Below are positions 37,038 through 47,954 of a stretch of DNA of 64,000 nt, one piece after another; position 1 is the first letter of the stretch, and each line of letters begins with the position of its first letter. The position numbers were made by a program, and so were the translations under genes. The notes below the pieces were generated by a model. It searched no databases, was not told the DNA's origin, and saw only the letters and a list, made by a program, of their open reading frames with translations. The stretch comes from Pipra filicauda (Eukaryota; Chordata; Aves; Passeriformes; Pipridae): assembly GCF_003945595.2 (NCBI RefSeq), contig NW_024104427.1, positions 186,001 through 250,000 of the forward strand, written 5' to 3'.

Positions 37038-37258
37038 ATGTGTCAGGTGCTGTGAAAGTACGAAACTTCTCCCTGAAGAACTTTCAATCTGAATAGAAAA
37101 CAGTCAGAAAAACCCCCATATTTTTAGTATATATTCCTATTTTACAAATGGAGAAATAGACCAGTGAGAGAGTGGATGTTTTATCAGAAATATGCTAGAT
37201 TTAAAAAGCAGCCTCTCTGGGAAGGCAGTCAGATGCACTAACCGCAAGATTATCTTTC
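37038..37258 (-). repeat. Ancient MIR/L2-type interspersed repeat (reverse orientation)
   Basis: Several words appear in the right order for an amniote MIR/L2-tail element in reverse. 'tgtgtcaggtgctgtg' comes first, then 'gaagaactttcaatctga' (family form: gagcttacaatcta) and 'tattttacaaatggagaaat' (family form: attttacagatgaggaaact). 'gcactaaccgcaagattat' follows at the end (family form: taaccacaagacc). Spacing over about 220 bp is consistent. It is heavily diverged and so old. Confidence 0.58.
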
Positions 37259-38239
37259 TTAGTTATTATCTTTTCAAAAGATTTCACATCATAATTTTTG
37301 CCATTCTGGTTAATACCACATTGAGTGGAAAAAGCAACCTACTTGTCACATAGATTACTAGAGCAGACCTGCCACCAGCTACCCATAAGGATGCACTGCC
37401 CGTTGTGCGTTCTTGATGATGCTGTGAAGTCCACGTAGTTCACCCAGCCATTACCTCCACGCAATTTTTGCTACCTCTTTCTGCTTCTCGTACCAATTAT
37501 TTCCACATGTTACTGTAGAGCTCATCTTATGTGCCAGGATTACCTAAGTATGCAGTCCAATTCAAACCTGGTACCAAATCAATTGGACATCAAGGCATTG
37601 TCCAAAGAACTGGCAAACACCAAATGCCCAGAAGCTCTTCCACATGGAGGTTAGTTATTTTCCTCCTGCCCATCCATCTTCCTTTTTCCCCATCAAACAT
37701 AACTGGACACCTATGATTTCTTAGCCACAAAGTACATGGTTTATATTTGAAGAAAGACATTTGTAATAAAGATGACAGATTCATGTAAGCATCCAGTGAA
37801 CCCGTACTGTCTTCTTCAATGTTTATATTAACTTATTGTGCTCTACTCTCCTCAAATAATTACATAACTAGCCACAGTCATTTCAAACAGCCCTTCAACC
37901 CACATCAGCCTCGTGTATAAACATTGGTGCTTTATACAGTCATTTTGTATGAAATTTGTCTGCAGGGCAACAGTTGGCTGTACTGTATGCCTTTTGTGAG
38001 ATGATTCAGACAACAGTTAAGGCTCAAAGTGCTTTTGATTTCCTTGCAAACAGACTGTCTGCCTGCCCTGCTATCTGTAGCCCAAGATCTAAGAAGGGGT
38101 TGCCCAGTATGGCCTGTGTCCAGAGTCCTGCTAATAAATCACTGAGCTGCAAATAACAGGCACAAACAGATTCCAGGCATCAGAACCCCTCACTCCATAA
38201 CTGCAGGCACAAAGTCTTCGATCATTTCTTTTAAACAGG

Positions 38240-38400
38240 TCCAATTTCAGCTCAAGCACCCACTGTTAATGGATCAGTCACTGCAAGGCTGCAGGAATAT
38301 GGTTTCTGCAGGAATGCTGCCCGAGCAGCATTAATTTGTGTCTCATTTGGGGTCATTAGCTTGGACTCAGCCCTGCTCTAACCATAAATGAAGGAAGACT
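38240..38400. promoter_or_regulatory. Candidate conserved non-coding block
   Basis: Repeat-free segment with 'cactgttaatggatcagtc' near 38262, two copies of 'tgcaggaat' near 38291 and 38308, and 'cagcattaatttgtgtctc' near 38325. Weak evidence, recorded as a possibility. Confidence 0.27.
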
Positions 38401-39131
38401 GAGCTTATCTGGAAAGTCTTGGTGGCTTTCTGCCCTGTAAGGAGCAGTCCCATACAGTAAAATTAAAAAGACCTGGAGATCCAGAAAATTAGGCAAAGCA
38501 ACCTAGCTCTCATGGAGACAAAGCTGTCCCTTCGGAAAAATTTCAGGCACTCTTAAAATCGAGAGTGCATAGGATGAGTCATCGTCTGACTCCCCACCCT
38601 GCTTTTGGGCAGGGAAGGTGGTGCAATGGTCCAGCAGAAAAAAGTGTGTCATCCCAACAAGACTGTTCATCTCACAGTGCAAAAATTGCCCGTGAGGCAG
38701 TGAATCCTGTTACTGTGAGTGATTAGACACTGTGTGTAAGGACTAGCAGAAGAAATAAGCAGTAATTCCAATTTAAAACCTTTTTACACATATAATAGAA
38801 ACCTGAGCCAACATCTTTGGCCTGGGGACAGACTCGTGTCCCTTCACCTTCATCCTTAAATGTTGCAGTTGTATGTCAAAGTGAAGATAGTTTTGCACCA
38901 CAATAGCCCATATTCTTGAAAGGAAAGCAAGGAACAAAAAAAAATCGCAGGAAATTTTGTTGATTTCTCTCAAAATTTGAGGAAACGGGCACTTCTGCCT
39001 TTCCTCTCACTGGCAGGAGGGGTTGTGGTCTTTGTTCCTTGGAAGGGGGAAAGATGCAAGCCTCTGGGCTGAGTAAAGAATATTTTTTAGAAGTCATCTC
39101 TTCCTCAGTGACACATCCTCTTGTAGTACAT

Positions 39132-39176
39132 GCACACAAACACACACACACACACACACGAGCACACAGACACACA
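39132..39176. repeat. (CA)n microsatellite, interrupted
   Basis: A pure CA core lies at about 39140-39159, flanked by imperfect 'cacacaaa' and 'gagcacacagacacac' edges. Confidence 0.92.
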
Positions 39177-39522
39177 TTTTCTATTTCATTAAAAACACTC
39201 TGGTAACAATCAAAGGCAGCTCATAAATGTCATATTTTGAAAAGCAAAATGCGCGATTCCCTCTTTAGAGCAGTTTTTATGACAAACAGTATACCAATGT
39301 TTGTGTATAATTTCTAGGACTATAAAATAAATTTTTATGGCTCTTAGGCTAATATCTGAAAAGTAGAGTACATTTTCATATGAAATTCTTTCACAGTATT
39401 TAAAGCATAATATCCTTTGCCAGTCCACCCTTCCTCTCCTCGTTTCTCCTTCTATGCAAAGCCATGTGACAAAAAGCAAAGTGCTTTTAAGAAACATACC
39501 TCTGGCCTAGAGCCAGCCCCTC

Positions 39523-39559
39523 ATTTTCTTTTTTTTTTCTTTTTTTTTTTCTTTCTTTT
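39523..39559. repeat. T-rich tract
   Basis: Long T-runs broken by single C residues. Low-complexity sequence. Confidence 0.85.
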
Positions 39560-40864
39560 GGTTTTGCCAGTTGAAGCTGACAGATATCTATAGCAAACAG
39601 TTAACATATATAAACATGTCAGCTATAAAACAAATATACTTTGAAAGAAAACAGAAAGCTGGAGCGGTTCATGCTGCAAGACAATGTTGGTGCAATTAGC
39701 AGACGTAGGGTGTGGGGTCTTCAGGGCGTGTTTGGCAGGTCTATCCAAGGTAGAAGTATCTTTCTTCTTCACTCTGTCAAGTTCTGTGTGGATGGCATGG
39801 ACAAAAGACAGACCCCTGGTGTCACAGCCACCATCTGGTACAGATGAAAAGAAGGCATAAGCAGTTTTTGATGCTGACTGGTGAGGAGGTGTGTGTGAGA
39901 GACAGCTGTGAGCGTGCCTTTCTGGAATACGTTTCACAGGTCGAATAAGCTACATCGTCACTGAATTGCAACCACTTAGAGGCTTGATCCTGCAAGGCTT
40001 CTGTTGTTGGATGCTGAGCCCTCCTTCCTCTGCTCCAGTGAGGCTTTCCTCTGCTATTTATTACCGCATGGTGCTTACTGTGATTATAAACGGATGAGAC
40101 TGAATTAATTAGAGTTAGGAAAGAGAAAAACAATTAGCAGTGTACTGTGAGCAGGCTCACAGCACCCCACCAGCAAGGAGTCACCTCAGCACCAGAGTCA
40201 CCTATAATGTCGTGGGATGTTGACCCTAGAGGGATACACAAGGTTGGGGCAAAACCCAAAGGGTGATGACCAGAAAGGGAGGGAATGGTATCTTGCTTGG
40301 TTCTGCTCCCTGCTATGCTGAAGGGCACATCCCTTCACTGACCACTGTGTTCTGTTGGGGTAGAGGTGTCCGTGGGTCCAAGCTCATTTTTGGCATTGCT
40401 GTTATCAGACTGAATGAGGAAAATAGTCATTGTAACCTGCCTGCCAAGTCAATGAGTGTGACTGGCATCCTTCAACAGTGGTTCAGAGTGGGCTTTTGCA
40501 TGCACAATGCCACAGAATGAATCCAGGCCCTGCTGAGCCTATGTCCAGAGGTTCTCCTTCTTGGTGGGTCCTATGAAGCAGTCTAGCTCAGACCAGACAC
40601 CAGGGTGGCTCCAGGCCATCAAACCCTAACAATAGGTTAAGAATAGACTAAACAGATAATTAAACAGATTAATTCCTCTCTCAAACAGAGTAGGAGTGCA
40701 ATTAAATGGACTCAGATTTCCCAGGCTGGGAAAGACACCGCTGAAGGGGATATGATAGAGATCACGAGACTGGAAAATATGAATAGAAGATGACTGTTTG
40801 CTGTCTCTTCTAATAAAAGAGCCAGGGAACATCAGATGCAACCAGTTAGTGGCAAGTTCAGAGC

Positions 40865-40881
40865 AAAAAAAAAAAAAAAAA
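40865..40881. repeat. Poly-A run
   Basis: An uninterrupted run of 17 A. No retroposon body is evident upstream, so it is probably a simple homopolymer. Confidence 0.85.
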
Positions 40882-41749
40882 TGAAACAAAGGAAGAGCCA
40901 TTTTCCCCAGTGTGTAGTTAAGAGGGGGAACTCTTTGCCATAGGGCTACCACATACAGTCATGGAAGGAAAACCATTTAAAGGCTATTGAAGCCAGAGAT
41001 GCCTCCCCTGGCTCAGGACAGAGCTGATGCTGCTGGCATCTGGTGAATGCAGTGGGGGACATCACTGGGCACTGGCCCTGCTCACACCTTGGCATCCATG
41101 AGGGGCAGGCCAGGTATGCCTTGGGATGGAGGATCAGACGGAATGAGTTCTAGTGTCTGTGTTCCACTGAAACAGCTTAAAATTCTCATTTTAAATCACA
41201 GTCCAAAGGGTCATTACCAGCAGAGATGCTACCCGTAGCTGGAAGGGAAGGCACACACTTCCACATGCTCAGAGTCCTTCAGGCAGTCCAGCCAGCAATA
41301 CCTGAGCATCCTGAGAGCTGAATCTCCTCAAAAAAATTAAAACTGGGGTAAGGAGGGGCTTCATCTTTCTGATGCCTCCCAGGGACAGAAATGAAACCTT
41401 TCTTCTTTTGTGAGGGGAAGAAAAGAGGGATTAACAGCAGTGATGGGTGAAATTCAAACACTTCGCAGGTTTCGTTCAATTTGGGTAAGTCTAAAACAGA
41501 TCTGGGATGGAATTTAAACAACGTGTAGATTTCAGAAAATGCCTTCCATTGAAGTGATTTCCCATGTCTCAGCTCATTTTTATTTAATGCAAATATAAAT
41601 AAGAATGAAAACAAATGTTTCTGACCTCAAGAATACTAAAGATGTGATTCACCAATACTGAAATATGTGACAGAAAAGTAATTTTCAATTATTTTTTAAT
41701 TTTTGCCAAAAAAAGGGAGATTTTTTTAAAGCCATTTTTAAATGTCAGA

Positions 41750-41791
41750 TTTTTTTCTTCCCTTTCTTCTTTCCTGCCTTCCTTCCTTTCT
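41750..41791. repeat. Polypyrimidine patch
   Basis: A T/C-only patch including 'cctgccttccttcctttc', similar in type to the larger CCTT tract at 47790 but short and irregular. Confidence 0.75.
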
Positions 41792-42086
41792 AATTCACAT
41801 TTTTAATGCTCAGTACTCCTTCATGCCACTCCGTCTGCTGCTGAAGAAAGGATGAAAAAGATTTTTAAACCTTTAGAGATAACTGCTGTTCATTTAAACC
41901 TGCTGGAAAAAAAATAGAAGAAAGAATTTTTAAGTGTGAAACTACATGGAAAACAAAGCTTCCTTTTTAATGTCTTTCTACCTGAAACAAGGGGAGGAAA
42001 AATACATGCAGAAATATTCTGTAAAGTGGGATGCCTGTACTTTTGCCTTTATCACTGCAGGCACAGGACATTCAATAGGTCTTACC

Positions 42087-42225
42087 CTGCTCATGGACAG
42101 GAAACTGAGACGTCACCTGGTAAAGGATATTATTAGAGGTGCTACGGTCCTTGGTTAGATCTGCTTTTACAGACACACAGGAAGTCTGCAGCAGAAAAGG
42201 GATTAAGAACAAGCCTTAAACGAGT
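42087..42225 (-). repeat. Possible MIR-like fragment (reverse orientation)
   Basis: 'atggacaggaaactgagacg' corresponds to the MIR word 'gatgaggaaactgaggca'. About 75 bp later, 'cacacaggaagtctgcagca' and 'gaaaagggattaagaac' match the downstream MIR words around 'cacacagctagtaagtggcagag' and 'gggattcgaac'. Order and spacing fit, but identity is low. Confidence 0.42.
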
Positions 42226-42439
42226 GACCTCTCTCACCCCCAAACCACCTCTCTCATTTCTTTCTCTTTCCCAACAGAAAATACGTGCTGCTGATAGGGA
42301 TAGCAAAAGGGAAGGCGACCCCTGAGACCACTGAGCTCTTCTGGGGAGATGAAGCAGACAATGCTGTCCAAAGCAGAGGCAGCATCATGATTTTATTTAC
42401 TTTTTTTTAATTATTTTACTCCTCAAATATTTTCAGCAA

Positions 42440-42860
42440 TAAAAAGGCACTTGATTTCCACTCAGTCCCAGTGTGGCACGGGACCTGCTAATACCCCCAG
42501 CAACTCAGAGAGTCCCTTTGGCAGCGCTGTCTCCTTTTCTGGGCCCTTTCCTGGTCCTCTGCTGCACAACAGTCCCCTGATCCTGGGGCCAAATCCTGAG
42601 CCAGCACATGTCGAGGTGACGCCGACTGACACTGGCTGAAGATTAGGCCCCTGAGATTAATTGCTAACTTTATAGCTCCGGTTTCAGGGTGGGATTTTCC
42701 AAAGCGCCTGTTTGGTACATATATATGTAACAGAGCAGGAGAAACTGCATAGATGGCTTTATCCCTCTCCACATAAACAAGTCCAGTCATTTATTTCAAT
42801 TCATGAGAAAATCATCCTCCAAATAATAAAAATATCCAGAGAAGCTTTCTGCCAGTTCAG
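42440..42860. promoter_or_regulatory. Candidate conserved non-coding block
   Basis: Repeat-free segment with retained CpGs near 42616-42624 ('tcgaggtgacgccgac') and homeodomain-like words ('ctgagattaattgctaac' near 42651 and 'ccaaataataaaaatatcc' near 42819). It also has a 14-bp perfect palindrome 'tacatatatatgta' at 42716-42729. A 100-codon minus frame at 42488-42790 is not recognisable. Possible enhancer, by inference only. Confidence 0.35.
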
Positions 42861-43370
42861 CAGAGCAGCACGCTGTGAGAGCTGCTTGCACTGAGCTCCT
42901 TGAGAAGAGGCTTCAACCCCAAGGCAAACATCTGTGGAAGTTTTATGAGAGCCTGGACCAAGAGAAAAGCCAACAGCAGACATCTGTAGGCTTCTTTTGG
43001 GCCAAGCACAAGAGATCTCAGTATCCGCTGTATGAGAAAGGATTGCTGGATATCATGGGTTTCATAGCTAGAGGCGAGGAAACCCTTACGGCTCCCTCAG
43101 CTGGAACATAATTTCTTGAGGTTCATGCCTCTTCCAGGTTAATTTTGTGTGTGTGTGTGAAATCTCCTTAAAGAACAAAACATAGGGCTGATCAATTAAT
43201 AGATAGATAAACTCAGCATGATTTCCAGCAACTTGCCTGGGTCTAATGATTTAAGTCATGGCAATACTGGGCTGGTAGTAGCAGTGATGGACTGGCCATT
43301 TAACACCTGCAATAAAACTGGGCACTACTTGGAATTGCATCTCAACTGCTCACAAATTCCCCTGTCTTAA
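42861..43370. other. Non-coding stretch, nothing recognised
   Basis: Contains a short (GT)n patch at about 43147-43159 and otherwise no features. Confidence 0.55.
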
Positions 43371-43472
43371 TAGAATCATAGACTCACAGAATGGTTTGGG
43401 TTGGAAGAGACCTTAAAGATCATCTAGTTCTGACCCCCTACCATGGTCAGGAACACCTTCCACTAAACCAGG
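43371..43472 (-). mobile_element. CR1 LINE 3'-end fragment (minus strand)
   Basis: On the plus strand it begins with the reversed CR1 tail 'tagaatcatagactcacag', then 'aatggtttgggttggaag', 'agaccttaaagatcatctag', 'ccatggtcaggaacacc' and 'ttccactaaaccagg'. Only about 100 bp survive. Inserted in minus orientation. Confidence 0.94.
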
Positions 43473-43998
43473 AATAACTGTAGGAGGTGGCATACAGCCT
43501 CCTGGGCAGTCACAGTCCTGTTCCTAAATGTGTTGTGCTTGCATGGGTTGTTAGTGGCTTTTTTCAGGAAGATATTGGTTTGTTTTTCTCTCAGGGCAAA
43601 TCCAGTGACTTTTAAGACTGAGTTCTGAGGCTCTGAGTTCTGAATTTCGCGTGGGGCCACCAGCATATTGATTTGTCCGTGAGCTCGTGGGTAAAATTAA
43701 CAACTGCTGTTGGAGAGTGGGTTGGTTCAGAAAGCTGAAGGGTGAGTGCAAGGGAGAGAAGAGAGACATGTGGGCTTGTAGGACCTCTAGGGATGCTAAG
43801 CATGATAGCTTGGTCTGCTGAGGAGCCACTGTTCCCAAGAAACCCTGGACAAACCCAGCTGGACATCCTCTCCCTGGTGCCGGTTGCTGCACTGGGGCCA
43901 AAATATAAAGTGGGCTAGGACATGAACGCAGACTGTGCTGTGCTCTTGTTTACTTTACAAGCATAGATGTGACCAACGTGTCTCACCACAGCTCTGAA

Positions 43999-44020
43999 CT
44001 CCAGTTCAGCTGAACTGGAG
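43999..44020. repeat. Perfect 22-bp palindrome
   Basis: The sequence reads the same on both strands over 22 bases with no spacer: the arm 'ctccagttcag' is followed directly by its reverse complement. The centre is CAGCTG, an E-box. A perfect spacerless palindrome this long is not expected by chance in 64 kb. It could be a dimeric protein-binding site or the product of a small palindromic duplication. No gene is nearby in the window. Confidence 0.85.
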
Positions 44021-44833
44021 ACTGCAACAGCTGGGGGAGAGGAAATGAGCTTGCACGGGTATTCGGCTGCTGGTGTCTCCTTTCAGCTGAAATTAGTGTC
44101 AATGGTTGTTGATGCTACAGGTCATTTCCTGTCTCTCCCATTAAATCTGGAACTTCAGTGGATTTCCCAATGGTAAAGAGAGGTCTGGCCAGCTTTCCAG
44201 CCAGCTTTTCAGACTTAGTAGTGTTCTTGTGAGCACTGGATAGTAATTATGAAGCAGGATGTAACCCATGTCACACAGAAGTTCACAGCAGAGATTTGGA
44301 GAGGTAGGAAAACATGCTGCTGTTTGTGTGGGACAATTCCCACAAAGCAGGCAGCAAATGTCATATACAGATAGGCAAACAGATATACCAACAAAGGTCT
44401 CTTAGCTGGAAATCCTAATGCCAGGGATCATAATGCCAGATTGCTGCCCAAGTCAAAGAGTTGTTCCAATGTCATCACCTAAGAGGTTGGGTTTTGTCCT
44501 GTGGATTATCTTCCAAAGCTGTTCAGGACACAGTAACCAGCACCCCAAGGTGAGCCTGGCCCCAGTTTGTGAGTGTCAACTCTGGCCTTGATGCACACAG
44601 GTTGTCTTAGTGCAAGGAGCAGGACAATGAGTGATCATGGAAGACTTCATGGGGAGCTTGGCTTCTTTTTGGAGCCAAGTACCTGTTTTCTGGGACTGTT
44701 TCCTCATTCAAAACACATGGTCAACTAAACCAGCACAATGGGTAAAATAGTCATGTCCATAAAACTGGGCAGCTCTAATCCACTGAAGCAGCAACTGTGA
44801 CCCTGGGACCTCCAAGGGTTAACTTGGGTTACA

Positions 44834-44859
44834 TTGGGTTAACTCATTAGTTAACCCAA
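44834..44859. repeat. Perfect hairpin (11-bp stem, 4-nt loop)
   Basis: The arms 'ttgggttaact' and 'agttaacccaa' are exact reverse complements around 'catt'. Another partial copy, 'cttgggttac', lies just upstream at 44823-44832. GTTAAC is palindromic on its own (HNF1-half-site-like). Structure is certain and function unknown. Confidence 0.8.
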
Positions 44860-45565
44860 GATCTCGTAAGACAGCTGTGATGCTGGGGCTGGGAGCTCCC
44901 TGCAGTAGTGCCCAGTGCTGTGCTGAAGTTGTCTGCTGGTGTGGGGCACAAGTCACAGTTTTGGAGCAGAAAGACCAAAGGCTGCATCCCAACACCACTG
45001 TAAATGTGGAGTGGCCACTCACTGAGCACACGAGCAGCCATGGAGCTATTTACTGCCTGAAGAATTAGCTAGTCCAGCTGGATATTAAGCTTTGCTCAGT
45101 TCAATTTTCATGCTTTTACTCCATGCAAATTTGATGTATGTTCTCTTCTCGGCTCTCATTTATCCATTGCCTCCCTCGTCTTTTCATTTTTTTTCATAAA
45201 ATTTCCTCTATGTTAGGGGAAAGTGCCTGTGTGTGTATTTGGAAACAAAACCTCAGGCGCTTAACTGGGGCAAGACCAGTCCTGTGTCTCCTGAGTTTAC
45301 TGGGGAGAAGCTTTATGGTTTCTGCTCTGACCGTTTCTCTCATATCTCTAGAGGAGCCCATTTCTCCCAGGTTTCTGTGAAGGAGGCCTCTGCAAGCAGC
45401 TGGCTAAGTGTGGTTCCCAAATTCAGGTGGGGTGAAAATTGCTGCCCCGCAGATGTCAAAGGGAGTTCAGTTTGCCTGGGACAGGGAGGCACTTGTGAAA
45501 GCACAACCCTTTCTGCTGAATTCTTTGTTTGCTGTGCCATGGCCATACAATGAAGGCTGGGATCT

Positions 45566-45655
45566 CTCTGTGCCAGGCACCACATAAAAAACAGAGGGAG
45601 AAAGTTTTCTCACCCTGGAGTTTGCAGTCTAAACAGACGAATACTGCAGAAGAGT
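45566..45655 (-). repeat. L2/MIR-tail-like ancient repeat
   Basis: 'tgtgccaggcaccacataaa' resembles the reversed MIR/L2 tail word 'tatgtgccaggcactg'. It is followed at the expected distance by 'ctggagtttgcagtctaaac', the L2-type word 'ggagcttacagtcta'. Diverged but ordered matches over about 90 bp. Confidence 0.5.
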
Positions 45656-46910
45656 GAGCAGAGTTTGGCTTGCAAATATTATGTTAGCTCCCTGATTTCT
45701 TCATGGATGGTTGAGTGGCAGATGTATTGCTTTCTTTGAATGGTTTGGAAGGGGTATCCATGCACTCCTGGGAGTGGAACAGGATCCTGTCTTTATGGCA
45801 AATTTGGCATGAGGAGATGTTCCCAATTAAATCTGGGCATAATGAGATGAGCACTTGCAATCCTAGCAGAAGGATTTCAGACTGAGTTGGTTTAATTTGC
45901 TGCATACAAAGAATTGTGTTTATTTGAAAATGCTTTTATTCCAGAATTAGGGCATCTCTATGTGGAGTTGTTCAGGGAGAACTATTCTTTCTTAAATCTA
46001 TCCCTTCTTTTAATCTAAATTAACTTCCCTGGATAGAAAAGTGTGTGTGTATGCAACACAGAAGGGGCCAGGGGAAAAGCAGGAAGGGATTAGTTGAAAG
46101 GAAAAACAAAGGAAGGGGCAGAGATATGGAGGGGAGAGAGATAAATTGACTAGTGAGAGGGAAGGAAAATGAAGAGCAGCTGGATGGACGAGCCCATCGG
46201 ACCAGGACCTGCGCAGGGGGATCCTCCAGCCCAGGCAGCCTGCCCATGCAAGGCAGTATGCAAGGACTGTGGGGTCCCCATCAGGCTTTTCTCTATGGAA
46301 CCCTCAGCTTCTGGAGACACCATTTGCTGGTGAGCTCAGCTCTGGAGTTGTTGTTTATTTTCTTTAAGAAATGGAAGACTCTCAATTGAAAAAAAACATT
46401 TTTTCCGTAAAAGTTGCAAAGAACCCCAGAGTATTTGATGCACTGATGCAAACTGTTGCTTATTACAAACTGTTGCTTGTCACACTTCTGGAGTCAAAGG
46501 CAATGAAGCCAAAAACTTCTTAAAGCTTAAGTTACTAAAAAAAAACAAACCAAACAAAACAATTTCTTTCTTGCTAAGCCAAGTTCATCATTACTACTAA
46601 ATAGGGCAGGGGGGAGGAAATTCTCCAAATTCTGACCACAACAAGCTGAAAATGCCATGTGCAACCTGTACCCTGTGAATAAGAAACATCCTCCCCCCAC
46701 AGTGTTGTGCCATTGGGCTTTCATGGAGGGGAGGGTCAGCTCTGCTCTCACTTTGCTCTCACTGTTGACCCCAAAACTTGTTCAGGTCTTGTGGCAAATC
46801 TGACACCCCAGTGCAGTGAACAGGCTGCTGTCTGCAATCCAGCCATGTCTCCTCTTATACAGGATATAATTCCTATGGGCAAGGGGAGTGAAGACAGACC
46901 CCTGCAGTTG
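45656..46910. other. Non-coding stretch, nothing recognised
   Basis: A purine-rich patch lies at about 46058-46180. Two 17-bp-spaced copies of 'caaactgttgctt' occur at about 46449-46480. No exon or repeat family was identified. Confidence 0.55.
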
Positions 46911-47033
46911 AGGGTTTAAATATCGACTCTGCCACAGGCTTTCTAGGTAACCTTGGACAAGTCCCTGAGTCTCAGAAAACCCAGCCCCCATGCTTACCTG
47001 ATGGTCCTAATACTTCCTTACCTCTCAGGGGTG
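46911..47033 (+). repeat. MIR-like ancient SINE fragment
   Basis: The ordered words 'tcgactctgccacaggct', 'aaccttggacaagtccctga' and 'gtctcag' match MIR's 'tctgccacttactagctgtgtgaccttgggcaagt...cctcag'. Then 'ggtcctaatacttccttacc' and 'ctcaggggtg' match the following 'aataatagtacctacctcatagggttg'. This is the clearest MIR remnant of the window. Confidence 0.62.
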
Positions 47034-47254
47034 CCTCCAGTAGGTCAGCACCAACAACTGTGAGAAGCCCAGTCCCATGGCAACAGGAGCTGTGTCTATT
47101 CCTCAAGTGGGTCCAGCCTGTCATGACAATGGTGATATTTTCATTGCTCTGCTTCCTGAGCGTGGTCTTTAAAGAAGAAACAGCAAGATGCAATGCTTGC
47201 CCCTGATTGTGTCACCTGCACACCCAGGCCTCTGTCTAAATAAACAATGCTGCT

Positions 47255-47498
47255 TGCCAGACTGTATTTCTTGTGAGCAAGGACTGTGTTTGGTGTGACA
47301 CAAAGCACAGCCAAAGTTCAGTTTAAAAAATAAGAGAGGGAAAGGAATAATAACATTTTATGCATGAATTCACTGAGAAATAAAACAAGACACAGAGTTG
47401 TTGAGTGGTTTACACAGCAACAGGGTTGAACATTGAATTATTGAACCCAGGAGTCCAGCCCTGACAATCTCATCCTGCTTCAACTGCTATCACACACT
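47255..47498 (-). repeat. MIR/L2-type ancient repeat (reverse orientation)
   Basis: 'ggaataataacattttatgc', 'cactgagaaataaaacaaga' and 'cacagagttgttgagtgg', then 'ttacacagcaacagggttga' and 'attgaacccaggagtccag', follow the order of a reversed MIR ('acagatgaggaaactgaggcacagag...cacacag...attcgaacccagg'). A preceding word 'gagcaaggactgtgtttgg' at 47275 resembles another ancient-repeat tail word and may be a separate fragment. Boundaries are approximate. Confidence 0.52.
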
Positions 47499-47789
47499 GT
47501 TTTTCATATTTTTCTGCCCTTGCTATAAGCAAGGACTTTTACCCAAAGAGCATATTTTTCTCATTAATCTGATTTTGGAAGTGTGGAAGTTTTACAAAGG
47601 AAAGGAACCAAAATGTTTCAAGCATGAGAGCAAGCACCAAGAGAGTTCAAAGAGGAGAACAGTAAAGAAAATCTTTCTCTGCTCATACATCCAGATCACC
47701 TGCAGCCACGAGCCCAAAGAAGGCAGTGTTTGCAATTGCTGGTATGCAGAACTCTGGGGATGCTAAAAATAGATTAGAAAGCACAAGTA

Positions 47790-47954
47790 CCTTCCTTCCT
47801 TCCTTCCTTCCTTCCTTCCTCCCTCCCTCCCTTCCTTCCTCCCTCCCTTCCTTCCTTCCTTCCTCCCTCCCTCCCTCCCTCTCTCCCTTCCTTCCTCCCT
47901 CCCTCCCTTCCTTCCTCCCTCCCTTCCTTCCTTCCTTCCTTCCTTCCTTCCTTC
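47790..47954. repeat. (CCTT/CCCT)n polypyrimidine tract, 165 bp
   Basis: Every base in the tract is C or T, arranged as CTTC and CCCT tetranucleotide units. The two open frames over it (F/L/P/S on plus, KEGR repeats on minus) are translations of the repeat and not genes. The mirror-repeat purine/pyrimidine character is the classic requirement for triplex (H-DNA). At 47865-47879 four CCC runs separated by single T give a minus-strand G-quadruplex motif. Such tracts are unstable and often polymorphic or mis-assembled. Confidence 0.97.

Larger units (their letters stand above)
37259..42435. other. Long non-coding stretch with scattered simple repeats
   Basis: No exon or CR1 copy found. Features listed separately are a (CA)n array near 39140, T/C-rich patches near 39523 and 41750, an A-run at 40865 and a MIR-like fragment at 42087. 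A 111-codon minus-strand frame at 41279-41614 and others of about 100 codons (39623-40133) show no recognisable motif. Confidence 0.55.
43473..45560. other. Non-coding stretch with two small inverted repeats
   Basis: No exon or dispersed repeat recognised. The palindrome at 43999 and the hairpin at 44834 are listed separately. An 11-base direct repeat 'ctgagttctga' occurs twice at 43618 and 43633. Frames up to 116 codons (43551-43901 minus) overlap in three phases and look accidental. Confidence 0.55.
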
